A stretch of DNA of 64,000 nucleotides from NCBI GenBank assembly GCA_024305745.1, contig JAHRBS010000015.1, positions 434,001-498,000 of the forward strand. The letters run 5' to 3'. The DNA comes from Polyporus tsugae (lineage: Eukaryota > Basidiomycota > Agaricomycetes > Polyporales > Polyporaceae). The notes under the pieces are model-generated. The model was not told where the DNA came from. It was given only the letters and a program-made list of their open reading frames with translations, and did not search any database. Below, in pieces: positions 43,823-53,769 of this stretch. A program made the translations under genes and the position numbers. The stretch's first letter is position 1, and each line of letters opens with the position of its first letter.

Positions 43823-45189
43823 CTAGAGCTGCTCATATCCGTACAGGATCTTGAGATCTTTCAGCATGTGATCGCAGTTCTGAGCCACCAACTGGGCCAT
43901 AGCCTTTGGATAACCCGCGATGATGTTGCTATACCCTTGACACAGTTGAGACTGTGTGTAGTAGTGCGAATACTGGACGAAAACACCACGGTAGAAGTTG
44001 TCGGTGGTAGTCATGATGCTCTCACCCTCAGCGATCGCCAGCATGGTCCGCGCTCGTTCCACCCGGAGGATGGCGTTGAGCTCGAGAAACCTAACTGGCG
44101 TGGGAAAGAATTGGTTGTGAGCCCTGGAACTACGCGAGGAGATGGAGGTCGAGCTAATACCGAAGCGAGGGATGCTCCCTCCGGGGGGCTGTCTGAACCG
44201 GTCACCAGAGCCTTGGGGGACGGAGGCCGTTGAGGGAGTGAAGGATGAGCCCTGACCGGAGGGCTGGGAGCCGTGAACATATCCTTGAGCCTTTTGCGAG
44301 TTAGACGACGCTGGGTCGAACGTCCGGTCCGAACTGCCAATGCCCCAGATTTCCGGGATATGGCCAATCGAGCGGAGCATAGCGAAGAGCCATCTGTACT
44401 CTAGGCCGTTGTAGATGTTGGAACGCCGAGTCAGTTCAGCCACTGCGATCGGGATGTCAGCCCATGTCACGAGAGGAGGGCTTTAGTGGCTCACCAGCTT
44501 GATGCGTCAGGTCAACTGCCACTAACTCCGGGTCCCCAGAGCGCACACGATCGGACTTGGCGGGCCAAGTGTGCTTCCACCTCAGAAACTCGGTAAGCAT
44601 CCTGTACGGTGGGAGAGCAATTCGTTTAGAGTAGGTAGGGCTAGAACTGATAAGACAGGAACGGACTTTTGGGTTATTTGCGCGTAATGGAGGGCGAGAG
44701 CCTTCATGTCGTCCGGGTACCGGAAAACGGCGAGGGCAACATGAAAGTGTTCGATGGTGAAATTATGCCCAGAGAGGACTATGTCCTTGCGCTTGTGCTT
44801 TGGGAACCCGAACAACTGCACGCAGATGTTACGAAAAAGAACCAGGTCGTCTTCGTACGTGGTGGGGAGGCTAAGGATCGGGGGGAGGAATACGCGATCA
44901 GGTGCCGCGGAGAGAAGTGAGCGGATCATTCGATCGTGTGCGTTGAGGATGGACACGTCGACAGCGGCGAGGGTGGGAATGAGAGATGCGTCGGTAAACC
45001 TTTTCTCCCAGAACTTGCGGTCGGGAGGATTATTGAGGCCGGCGGCATCGTGCCCAGCACCTGCGTTGATATCGATATCTCAGCATGATTCGTCGACGAC
45101 AGCAAGTCTCCGGAGCGGAATGTTGACTTACCCGGGGGGGGCTGCACATTGGCAGCAGCAGCGGTAGAGCTCGGGAGTTGTTGTTCCAT
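43823..45189 (-). CDS. Unknown paralogous family, member A, about 392 aa, four exons
   Basis: Minus-strand exons are 45189-45132, 45060-44667, 44601-44495 and 44442-43823; phases 1, 2 and 1 fit and the total is 1179 bp. The product begins MEQQLPSSTAAAANVQPPPG, continues with FLPPILSLPTTYEDDLVLFR, then a Ser/Gly/Gln-rich middle, and ends in a helical region (FVQYSHYYTQSQLCQGYSNI, HMLKDLKILYGYEQL). Member B (58232-60124) shares layout: IPEIWGIG matches VPEVWGLR, preceded by a Trp-rich helix (FLRWKHTWPAK / FQEWYQSWNAN), and the upstream DNA is related. No known domain. The first introns of both genes retain related sequence. Confidence 0.65.
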
Positions 45190-45229
45190 GTTGTCAGAGA
45201 GGGGTTGAAGCTCGGGAACGAGTGGTGCT

Positions 45230-45420
45230 CCAACTCTCCGACATCTGCTCTTTTACGTCGCTGTCGCGGGCGGCTGCGACTTGCGAGTCAGACGTAAGGC
45301 ATCTCGATTTCGAGCAACCTGTGAGGCTGCTGAGGCTCATCAGTGGGAGAGTACTAGTCCGAATGGTTGGCCGCGGTGCGGCGCAAAGGTTGTCTGCAGT
45401 GGTCGCCTATCTTGGGAGAT
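45230..45420 (-). promoter_or_regulatory. Upstream block shared by paralogues A and B
   Basis: Shared words, in order on the plus strand, are (A)GACGTAA(G/A)(G/A)CATCTCGA(T/C)TTCGAGCA, then TCAGTGGGAGAG and TGCAGTGGT(C/T)GCC. They occur at about 45287-45401 and again at about 60220-60346. CTCGA(T/C)TTCGAG is nearly palindromic, so a dimeric activator could bind. Function is inferred from conservation between diverged genes. Confidence 0.5.
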
Positions 45421-46148
45421 GTGCGTTCCATGAGGTTCCACGTCGGCAAATTCTGACACACTCCACATGGCAAATGAGTCAGACTCGTGCATGTGAGCTC
45501 GCCTCGAGCCTCGAGGCGAAGCTCGCCTCCGCACCGCAGACCACCATGTGTTCGGCAAATACTCAACCCATCTTCTGCAGCGTGCTCTGTCTCGAACGAT
45601 CTTCGTGTCCCCCGCGGATTCCAAGGTTTAGGAAGCTGTATGCGTCGCCTCTACCGCTTACTACCATGACCGGCTCCTTCGCCGGTGCTGAGACTCGCCC
45701 CTAGCCGAGACGAGCCGAGATTTTGAACAAGCGAGCAGCCAGGTGGATTGGTGAGATTGGTCCCTACATCGAATGTCACAGCGCTACGACCCTCAGAAGA
45801 TGGGCACTGCGCCGTGGTGAGCACACCGCGACCTAAATCAAGCCCGGCCGGCCGCCGATCAGCAAGAATAGCATCTCCTGCGACGCTTCTGAACGACCCT
45901 GAGTGCCTGGAAAGGCAGTCTCAAGAGCCTCAGGCTCTCAGGCTGCTCTGCCTGAGCGCCTGGGGGCTCCTGTCGCACTTACCAGGAATCAGGGAAGCTC
46001 AGCAGCCGCCCAGGAAAGTGTACTCTTGCTGATTTGAACCAACTCCAATAACGGTGCGTGTCTCTCATCTGCGTGCCTATCAGCACTACTAAGTTGTGTA
46101 TTGGGCCTCGTGTTCAACGCGTTCATAGCATCCGGACGACCCGAGATA
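45421..46148. other. Intergenic, no gene seen
   Basis: Contains CG-rich dyads such as CCTCGAGCCTCGAGG (about 45493) and CAGGCTCTCAGGCTG runs near 45920-45960. No coherent coding region. Confidence 0.35.
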
Positions 46149-46383
46149 GCGATTTTGGGAAGTCTCAGAAGCACAGCTAGGTAAGAGCACCCAGTCCATC
46201 CGAGCGTTTGTGACTCTGTGACCCGATGTCAGGCAAGTTGAGACGGTTTTGGGAAGGCTTCGAGAAGCACGCCCGCCCGTCGTGAGCGGTGAGGTAAGAG
46301 CACCCAGTCCATCCGAGCATTTGTGACACTGTGACCCGATGTCAGGCAAGTTGAGACGGTTTTGGGAAGGCTTCGAGAAGCAC
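46149..46383. repeat. Tandem repeat, 90-bp unit, about 2.3 copies
   Basis: GTAAGAGCACCCAGTCCATC starts unit 1 at 46181-46270 and unit 2 at 46294-46383; the two differ at only two positions seen (GCGTTT/GCATTT, ACTCTG/ACACTG). A partial unit (GATTTTGGGAAGTCTCAGAAGCAC) precedes at 46149-46174. Period is 113 bp. No coding role is evident. Confidence 0.8.
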
Positions 46384-47329
46384 CTGGTAAACAGGTTCAT
46401 CCGACGGGTGCGATTACCTCTCTGCGAATAGGCCGTGAGTAACCCTGTTCTGTCCTTTGCAAGCTCTTATAGAGTGTGTCTAGCTGCGCCTATGGAGGGT
46501 CGATGCCCCGCAAACACGAGGCGCTGATCTCCAGGCCACCCATCAATGCATCCCGATCGGGATGCTCTGCAATATGGACGCAAAGCCAGCGGGTTCGTTT
46601 GAAGCGACTTCCCAGGATTTCAATCATTCGCCGCTTATTCATCCCAGCGCGTCGACTAATTTAGGTCACGAGAATGATGTTGCGTTGACACACGATGTTC
46701 GATGACATGCTCAAGTTGACCCGCGGAGATACGGTCATCGTATGAAGTTGAGAGGCCGTTTGGCGTGGGTCAACCAAGGGCCTATGGATGATGTTTCAAC
46801 GGACGGCGCTCAGTGCGAACGCCGACTAGTAGTCTTGGTGATCATCCTGCGGAGCTTGTCATCGGCGACGAGATTCATTCATTCGGTGGTATGCATCCTG
46901 GTTCGGGACCGCATGGTTTTTGATGCGCCTTACCGTAGAGTGACGACGCTAAGGATGAAGATGTAGGCAGGTATCCAAATCAAGTGCGCATTCGTTGACG
47001 ACCCTCAATTCGCAATGATCGCTCCGCACCAGCCTTGACAAAACTGTAACTGTCCCCGTTGACCCCGCTCGCTAAACCTACAATGGAGGCTGTACAGCTT
47101 AACGCACTTGAAGCCCTATTCCTGACGTGACAGGTAAGATAGCTGACGAGGGCAGTGGATCCCGAGTCATCGAGCTCGTGGTCGCTCATCCTTCCGCCTA
47201 TCTTTGGCCTTTAGGTATCGACACAATGGTCAATACTGAGGGTCAAAACCAACATGGTGGCAAGCTTGGCAAGTGCTTTATTCCTGACGAGGGCTCTGTA
47301 AGAAACAGACTGATGATGTTTCCAAACAG
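46384..47329. other. Intergenic or 5' exons of the integrase-like gene, unresolved
   Basis: The downstream gene must have exons before 47330, because that exon opens at an acceptor (TTTCCAAACAG). Frames at 46742-46966 and 47127-47414 are candidates but carry no recognisable motif. Confidence 0.3.
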
Positions 47330-48729
47330 CCCTGGCTCTCGACGATGTCGCATTGACCCGACTATTCCAGCAGTTCAACCGCGAGAAAGACGGGGCGGGG
47401 TTATCCGTCGATGAACAGCTAGCTAGGCTCCGGTCTCTAGGTTGTCCAATGAGGTTCGTCCCGATCTGAATGCACGCATCCATGATTATGGCCCAACAGA
47501 AGAGGCGATTCAGTCGCATGTCTATGTACAAGCTGCGCGCACGACTTGGTGTACCAACTGTACGAAACAAAATCAGACAGGGGTGTGCGTCAGAACGCCT
47601 GCAAGCCGTCTTGGATCTCAAGCAAAGCGACGTTCAGGGTCGTTGGGGTGTCGCACAAGTGCGACAACGTTTGGCGAACAAGGGCATTTCGATATCTCGG
47701 TACATCTTCCTGTCATTCGCCGCCATCCAACCGTCTCACAGTGGGCTAGGGATGAACTTAGAGCTACATTGCATGACCATTTCGACCACGAATTCGACTT
47801 CCGTTTCCCAGGGAGGGTCCGCGACGCCATTCCTCGCGTTCCGTTAGATTGTATCGGTCCCATGCACCAGGTCCACGTTGATGGTCATGAGAAGCTATCT
47901 TCACAGGCCCTTCGCCTGGGCACCGTAACACTTCCCATTTACGGGTACCGGGACCTGTGGGGTGGATTGGTATTCATGCTAGTCGTACTCCCCAATGTTC
48001 GCCTTGCATCCACATGTGCACACCTTTACCTCGACTTCGTCGAGGACCATGGAGGTATGTGGCTGCTTAGTCATTTACACGGTTGACTAATTACGGTTCT
48101 CGGGGGAAGCAATTCCAATGACCATGGTCAGCGACAAAGGTTCGGAAACCGGACAAATGATCGAATTTCAGAAGCGGCTTAGGTACGCTGCGTGGTCATC
48201 GTGTAACCCACTACTCACATTCACTGACACTTTTCCACAACTGGAGGCGAGATGCAGCACCCGAGATACCCGAAGACGAGTTCACGCCATGGGTTCAGGT
48301 GCAAAGCAAGCATAACACACCAATCGAGGGATTTTGGCTGTGGCTACGGGAAGGCAAAGGCCACAACGTTCGCGACGTGATCCTAGGTGGCGCAGCTATA
48401 TTCAATTCGAATGATCCACTTCATGTGTGCGTGCCTATCCGCTCATCGTCGTGACTTCAGTCTGATCTACGTACATCACTGTCAGGGATGTATTCAACTG
48501 GTTATGGCCCCCTTTACTTCAGGAGCGGCTCGACGAATATCGCCAGTATTGGAATAACCATACGGTCCGCCGCCAGAAGGAGAAAGATCTTCCATCTGGG
48601 ACATCTCCGATTCACATCTGGACTTGTCCGACGCATATGCGACCTACCGCCAGAGATTGTCGGGTAAACGTGCGTCGCGATATGATCCACCAGCTTCGCG
48701 CTGAAATAGGGGGCGAAGAGGCACGCTGA
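47330..48729 (+). CDS. Integrase-core (rve-type DDE) transposase-like protein, apparently intact
   Basis: Exons 47330-47453, 47505-47699, 47750-48054, 48110-48182, 48247-48426 and 48486-48729 join in frame; introns are 50-65 bp. The first intron removes an in-frame TGA (47467). An N-terminal helix-turn-helix-like region (LFQQFNREKDGAGLSVDEQL, YKLRARLGVPTVRNK) precedes the core. The core acidic residues are HVDGHEKL, VSDKGSETG and NTPIEGFWLWL, spaced D-x65-D-x42-E. This resembles the integrase-core family common in Agaricomycetes and may be a domesticated or still mobile transposase. The C-terminus (VFNWLWPPLLQERLDEYRQY) ends at TGA 48727-48729. No terminal repeats were found around it. The 5' end is not resolved. 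Confidence 0.7.
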
Positions 48730-49282
48730 CTAGCGTACGAATTCGTGACTCCCGAGTTCCAAGCGGAGGCGGACGGAGCTTACGCTGATCTCGGGTGTCC
48801 TCATATCACCCTTGTGACTGCTTGGACGGTATTCCTTGCTGTACTTGATGTTTTGCAATCCCGTCGTTAATTGAACTCGAACACTTGATAACACCGTGTG
48901 GTACGAAGGTAGACACGGTAATCGTGGCGATGTACCGTCCCACAATGGATGCAATGATCATGGCTTCAGCATATATCCTTAGAACGTAGCGAGTACACAG
49001 TGATGAAGAATCTGAGGAAGGGCACGAGAGCACACGTTGCCGCAATGCATAGTGGTAGCGAAATGGGTGTGGCATAGGATATACAACGTAACTCGAAGGA
49101 TGATGGACGCGGGATAACGAAGACGAAGGGAATGCCCGATGATGCTAGATAAGTACAGAAAAATGATGCCTATTAAGAATCCAAGGTCGCTCTCTGTCAG
49201 CTACGGCGAGACAACAAAGATAGATGACGCACTCACCGCAGGGATGGGACTGCTACAGCGACGAGAAGCCCACCTTCTCGGT
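48730..49282. other. Intergenic, no gene seen
   Basis: Follows the integrase-like stop codon. Only short overlapping frames occur. Bases just before 49283 may hold a last exon of the minus-strand gene, since its frame ends near a GTGTGA. Confidence 0.35.
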
Positions 49283-50098
49283 TCACACCGAGGACTCGAT
49301 GGGGGCCTGCAATCCACGTCTCCATGCTTCGGAGAGAGAGGGAAGGTCCAAGTCGGCGGAAAGGAACCTCTGCAGGTCGTTGATGTCCTGGGACACTAGT
49401 TCGCCGTGGATTGGTGATTGGTAACCTGGTGCCAGAGGTGAGAGCATCGGGTCGATGCTCGTAGGCATCAGGAACGAAGAGCCTAGCGCAATGCTCTGGG
49501 CGATGGCCCCGAAAGCCCTCAATCGATCTCGCTCCGACACGAGGTCCTCGTACGGCACCAATTCTGACGAAGGGTCGAACGATGAAACCGACCCCGATGA
49601 GAGGCTCTCCACGGAGCCAGCACGCGCAGCGTGATGTATGGACAGAGACATCGGTGTATCAAAATCACGGGGGGTCTGAGGAATGGGAGGCGATGGTCCG
49701 ACACAGGTGCAGCGCTCAATGAAGCCATGCGGCCGTTGGTGAATTGGACAACCGTGGGGTACGGCCCAATTCGACGGCCGCGGATGGTCATGAGAAAGAC
49801 AGCAGGGTGGTGCGGCGGTGTGGGAAATGGCTCGGTGCATGACTTCGAGGTCCTGCGGCATCTGCGCCTCGGGAACGTTGGGCGCGGAAAGCTTTGATGA
49901 CTGACGATGCCCGCCCTCCCTCCCAGACGACACTCCCAAGGGACCGGTTGCCACCCGACAGGATGAATTTGTGATTCCGTTCTGATGAGGAATTGGCCCC
50001 TGGTGGTCAGAGACGACGGGGAGCGATAGCGATCCATCCTGATCACCGATCTTCGCCTGTATCGTCGCTGTGACTGCGAAGTCAGCGTCCCTCGACAT
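49283..50098 (-). CDS. Hypothetical protein, 271 aa, single long frame
   Basis: The ATG at 50098 (AAAGCATGTCG) opens MSRDADFAVTATIQAKIGDQ. The middle is Pro/His/Cys-rich (HTAAPPCCLSHDHPRPSNW), and the C-terminal part has a helix (LVSERDRLRAFGAIAQSIAL) and acidic DINDLQRFLSADLDLPSLSE. Other frames are open too, but this one has the most even composition. No family recognised; further exons may lie on either side. Confidence 0.45.
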   Translation of the reverse strand: MSRDADFAVTATIQAKIGDQDGSLSLPVVSDHQGPIPHQNGITNSSCRVATGPLGVSSGREGGHRQSSKLSAPNVPEAQMPQDLEVMHRAISHTAAPPCCLSHDHPRPSNWAVPHGCPIHQRPHGFIERCTCVGPSPPIPQTPRDFDTPMSLSIHHAARAGSVESLSSGSVSSFDPSSELVPYEDLVSERDRLRAFGAIAQSIALGSSFLMPTSIDPMLSPLAPGYQSPIHGELVSQDINDLQRFLSADLDLPSLSEAWRRGLQAPIESSV

Positions 50099-50597
50099 GC
50101 TTTCGGAGGTTTATACCCGCTTACAAGGTGGTTCCCCCAATTCACGAGCCGCCTCAGTTGGGGACAAGTCGCAAGAGCTGGGCTTGCCACGCGCAGAACG
50201 GAGCCACTTGCTTAGTCGCATTCTCAGTCTACACAGTTGTGAAGCAAAACGTTGAGTATAAGGTCGAGGACAAGCTAGAATGGCACCATACCTTTGCATG
50301 GAACCGGTAACGTACGAGGCTTGCGGGGGACCAGATAGGCTACACACCCCACCTAACCGCAACGTCGGATGTGGGCTGAAGGGGGAATGGACACGAGGGA
50401 CACAGAAACGATGTTGATTATATCCAAAAACTGCTGAGAGTCGTGGATACACGTGAGAAGGAACTGGAGGCGGAAGAAGGGTGGTAGGAGTGCATGCAAC
50501 GTCAACAAGGGGACCCCCCATAAACTGGGTTGTTCCGGCAACTGCCGAGTCAACGTGGGAGTAATAATCACTGCACAGTGTCTTCTGGACGGCCGTG

Positions 50598-51391
50598 CTA
50601 TCCTGGGCCCCCACCGCGGTTTCGTTCCCCACCCACTGCGGTCCCCTTAACACGCTGTTTCTTCCCCACTGCGTGTCTGCCTATCCCAACGACGTAGAGG
50701 CGGGAGATATTACTTGGTAAGTTTGACACACAGTCTGCACACAAGTTTGTTTCCACATTCAGCCTCCAGAAGTCCCTTCGCTCCGAATAGAAGGATCCAA
50801 GCAGCCGGCAATTCACATTGACATCAACGCCGAGCAACGCCCCGTTCTCACACTGCCCCGTTCCCTCATACTCGATTGAGACAGGTGTACAGGTGGTCAT
50901 TGGACGAGTTTAAGTCCACACAGGTCCTTGAAGATGTTGCAGAAGTGGTGCATTCTGGGTGCGTCACATATCAGGCACCGTCGGGATGGCAAGTGAATTG
51001 GAAATACGATTGAGCCAGGCGGCTTCGATTGCTTCATCCGTGATGCTGTGGACACGCGGGCACGTCAGACCGTTGTACTGGGGTGGAAACGCAAGCGCGT
51101 TGTACTGGGGTGGAAACGCAAGCGCCTTGTCTAGATCTGTTGACCACCGCATTGCGTCCGACTCGGAACAGCGCTGACGATTCTTCTCCGACCATCTAGC
51201 TGGTCTAGACCATCCCCCAATCGGGTGGAACACTGGGGAAACCAAAGCATTTCGGAACCCGTGCGATACTCGCCGTTCAATAGCCCAACTCGATTTTGAT
51301 AGTCCAGTTGGCCTCCAATTTCCTGCACTCCCAAATCCGTCTGTGCGGGTCGAAACGGGACCGCTGCCGCTATGGGCGGTGGAGCATACAC
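50598..51391 (-). CDS. Hypothetical multi-exon protein with a 9-residue tandem repeat
   Basis: Minus-strand frames 51391-51250 (MYAPPPIAAAVPFRPAQTDL), about 51210-50964 (WSEKNRQRCSESDAMRWSTD) and 50900-50700 (MTTCTPVSIEYEGTGQCENG, DFWRLNVETNLCADC) probably are exons of one gene. The second contains ALAFPPQYN twice in tandem from a 27-bp duplication that keeps frame (51072-51125). Exon joins are not resolved. No family recognised. Confidence 0.35.
51072..51125. repeat. 27-bp tandem duplication
   Basis: CGTTGTACTGGGGTGGAAAC plus GCAAGCG occurs twice without a change. The length is a multiple of three and it translates to ALAFPPQYN twice in the minus-strand frame. Confidence 0.85.
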
Positions 51392-51703
51392 ATATCTCTC
51401 TCAGTGTTTCACCTTTCCGTTTCCGTTTTTGAGAAGTAGGCGGAAATGACTCTACCTCCTCGTTTGGAATCGTTGTGAGGGATTCCTTTCCGTCTGCCTC
51501 CAGCGCGACTGTGGCGGAAGAGCCCCATCAGCGGCATCCCTGGTGACAGCGCTCCTTTTCTGGTGCGTACTTGCGCACTCGGCGCCTGCCTTGTTTCGAA
51601 CAAATGTAGGGTCGTAGGCTCTGTCCATCTATTGTGTCTGTTCACGCTTCTATGTGGCTTATATTACCACCACCGTTCTGCCTGCAATGTCTCCCAGTCC
51701 AGA

Positions 51704-52525
51704 ATGACCAAAGTTCCTCGTCTTCGATGCTCTCGATCTGCGAGATTCGAAGCACCTTTCCACCAACACCCTTCTGCTCACCGACACAATACTCCTCCTA
51801 GTCTCGCATGCGGGTATTTAGACACCCAGCTGACTCCCTCTGAATTCTTTGTCCGGTCCCTTCAAGCCGACCACAGAAACGACTTGGACAGTAACGCTCT
51901 AGGTCCGGGAGCCAATATTCCAGCCCTGCTGAAGATACACGTCGAGGTTGACTTAGTTGGTTCTATATATATCTCAATTATCATCTCATCACATTTATAT
52001 AGGAAACGCGTTACCGCGCGTTTATGAAGTCGCCAACCTATGCATTAGTTGTGCACGTCGAGACCCCCTTGCCTACTGGTGGTACCTACACGACGCAATT
52101 GGATTCCTGGGACTCCCAGGTCGGACCGGCTCCTCTCTGGCTGGTTGGCACGTCGCCTACACCTACAAATCCCCTCCGATTCACGCGCACGCTTGGGTGG
52201 TTATACGCCGTCGTCAGCGCCGTTGAGGCACGACCTGCTCGGCGTGAGGGTGACGTTTGGTGGAGGTTTCTGCGATTTGTCAATAACGTGAAGGTAAGAG
52301 ATAATAACAGATGGCTATCAGATGCTAACAGACCTTTTCCAGGAGGCGTATCGTTTCGCGCCTTCTTTACAAAGTCTCAATGACTCCCGAACTTCCTACG
52401 CTCGTCCGCGTCCGCGCCCACGCCATCGTCAAACTGATATCAGCAACCTAGCCGATGCGCTCACCACGCTTCAATTGACAGATGAAGGACGAGGCGCAGA
52501 CGACGGGATGGTATCAAACATATAG
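51704..52525 (+). CDS. Hypothetical protein, about 238 aa, three exons
   Basis: Exons are 51704-51946, 52003-52293 and 52343-52525, all phase 0, with introns of 56 and 49 bp. The product begins MTKVPRLRCSRSARFEAPFH, contains LTPSEFFVRSLQADHRNDLD, then ALVVHVETPLPTGGTYTTQL, a Trp-rich segment (REGDVWWRFLRFVNNVK), and an Arg/Pro-rich stretch (YARPRPRPRHRQ) before the end LADALTTLQLTDEGRGADDG. Clean joins and a consistent frame support a real gene. No family recognised. It lies upstream of the alpha-kinase gene in the same direction. Confidence 0.65.
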
Positions 52526-53769
52526 ATTTGGGCATCCTCAACACGCCAATGGGAGACGCGGGAGGCTGGGGCACAACGGTCGGATACAGTGTACGAAACG
52601 GTGTAGTTGGCTTTGCGGCGAACGAGATAGAATCAGAGCTCATGTGTACGGGACCAGAGTCGTCAACATAGAGTGAATACAGCGTATGAGTGGTGTAGAA
52701 AGGAGAATGTCACTTCTTCCTAATATCCTCGTCCCCTTGGCCGGGCTTCAAGCTTCAAGCTTCAGCTTCCATGCATGCGAGCTCGAACTCCCCGACCGGG
52801 CCGGGCTCGGCAGTCTTCCACGATCACTTAGATAAGCCGATCGGGTTTCCGCGCTTGCGGAAGGTAGTTCGAATCCTCGCCATGCTCTTACCTTTCTTTC
52901 CCTTTACTTCGGCGGTGCGTCATATCAAGAGGACAGAGAAACTTAACCAACGGAATCTCCGAGACATGAAAGCAGGAGGATGGTCTCGTGTATGTGCTTG
53001 CCTTCTGGGTGAGCTGTCGGATCTATCGCCGCAGTTCCAATTTTGACGTAACGGATGCGCGTCCATGTGAACTTGGCACCCTCTACTACGAACACTGCAA
53101 ACCTCCGCGCATTTTGAACACGGCTAGCATCCTGAGAGTCATCCAGGGCAGTAGATGAGGATGGTCGTACTGTGTCCTTCCTCTGAGCCTCCTTTCTCGC
53201 CAATGCCCCCTGTGATCGAGCTCGAGCTCGAGCTCAACTTCAGGTAGTGCGTAGTATGGGTTTTGACGTTCCCACCGTCGTATGCGGGGTCCTGTTTTGC
53301 TGCAATATGTGTAATTCACTAAAATGGTTGATGTTTCCTCAGTGCAAAGGAGCTACTACTTATGGCTCCAAGTCATCAAATGACCCATTCGTCATGTCGC
53401 CACACGGCTGCTACTAAAATGGATCGACTGCCATCCATTGTCCGTATATGGTCGGCAACGGAGACTACACGACCACCGCATTCCAGCCTTGTCGTCCAGA
53501 AACGTAGGTCTCCCACCCTCCGCGTAGACTCCACCGGATTGATGACCCTGCTCGATCCCAAAATGCTCCCCAGCGTTGTTGCGTGGCATTCAACGCACAT
53601 CGAGCCCTGCGACCTGGCAAACCTTGACTCATCAATGCTGCAGACGTCCGTACTTACCATCGGTAAGTATATGAACAGCGTCCGTGTCCGTAGCCGTCGT
53701 GGCTCACGATTGTATCCCCGTCCTCCCAGCCACATCGTACGCTGTAATCGCTTCCTGCTACCCTAAGCC
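52526..53769. other. Intergenic, with possible upstream exon of the alpha-kinase gene
   Basis: A plus-strand frame at 53362-53660 (MAPSHQMTHSSCRHTAATKM) ends at GTAAGT (53664) and could be a first exon of the kinase gene, but joining it is not needed. A perfect 18-bp palindrome made of GAGCTC units lies at 53218-53235. Otherwise nothing is seen. Confidence 0.35.

Noticed and set aside
47467..47469. Premature stop in the integrase-like gene
   Set aside because: A GT-AG intron of 51 bp (47454-47504) removes it and restores the frame into YKLRARLGVPTVRNK.
52860..52880. tRNA gene suggested by GTTCGAATCC
   Set aside because: The flanking bases do not form a T-stem or an acceptor stem and no A box lies at the right distance.
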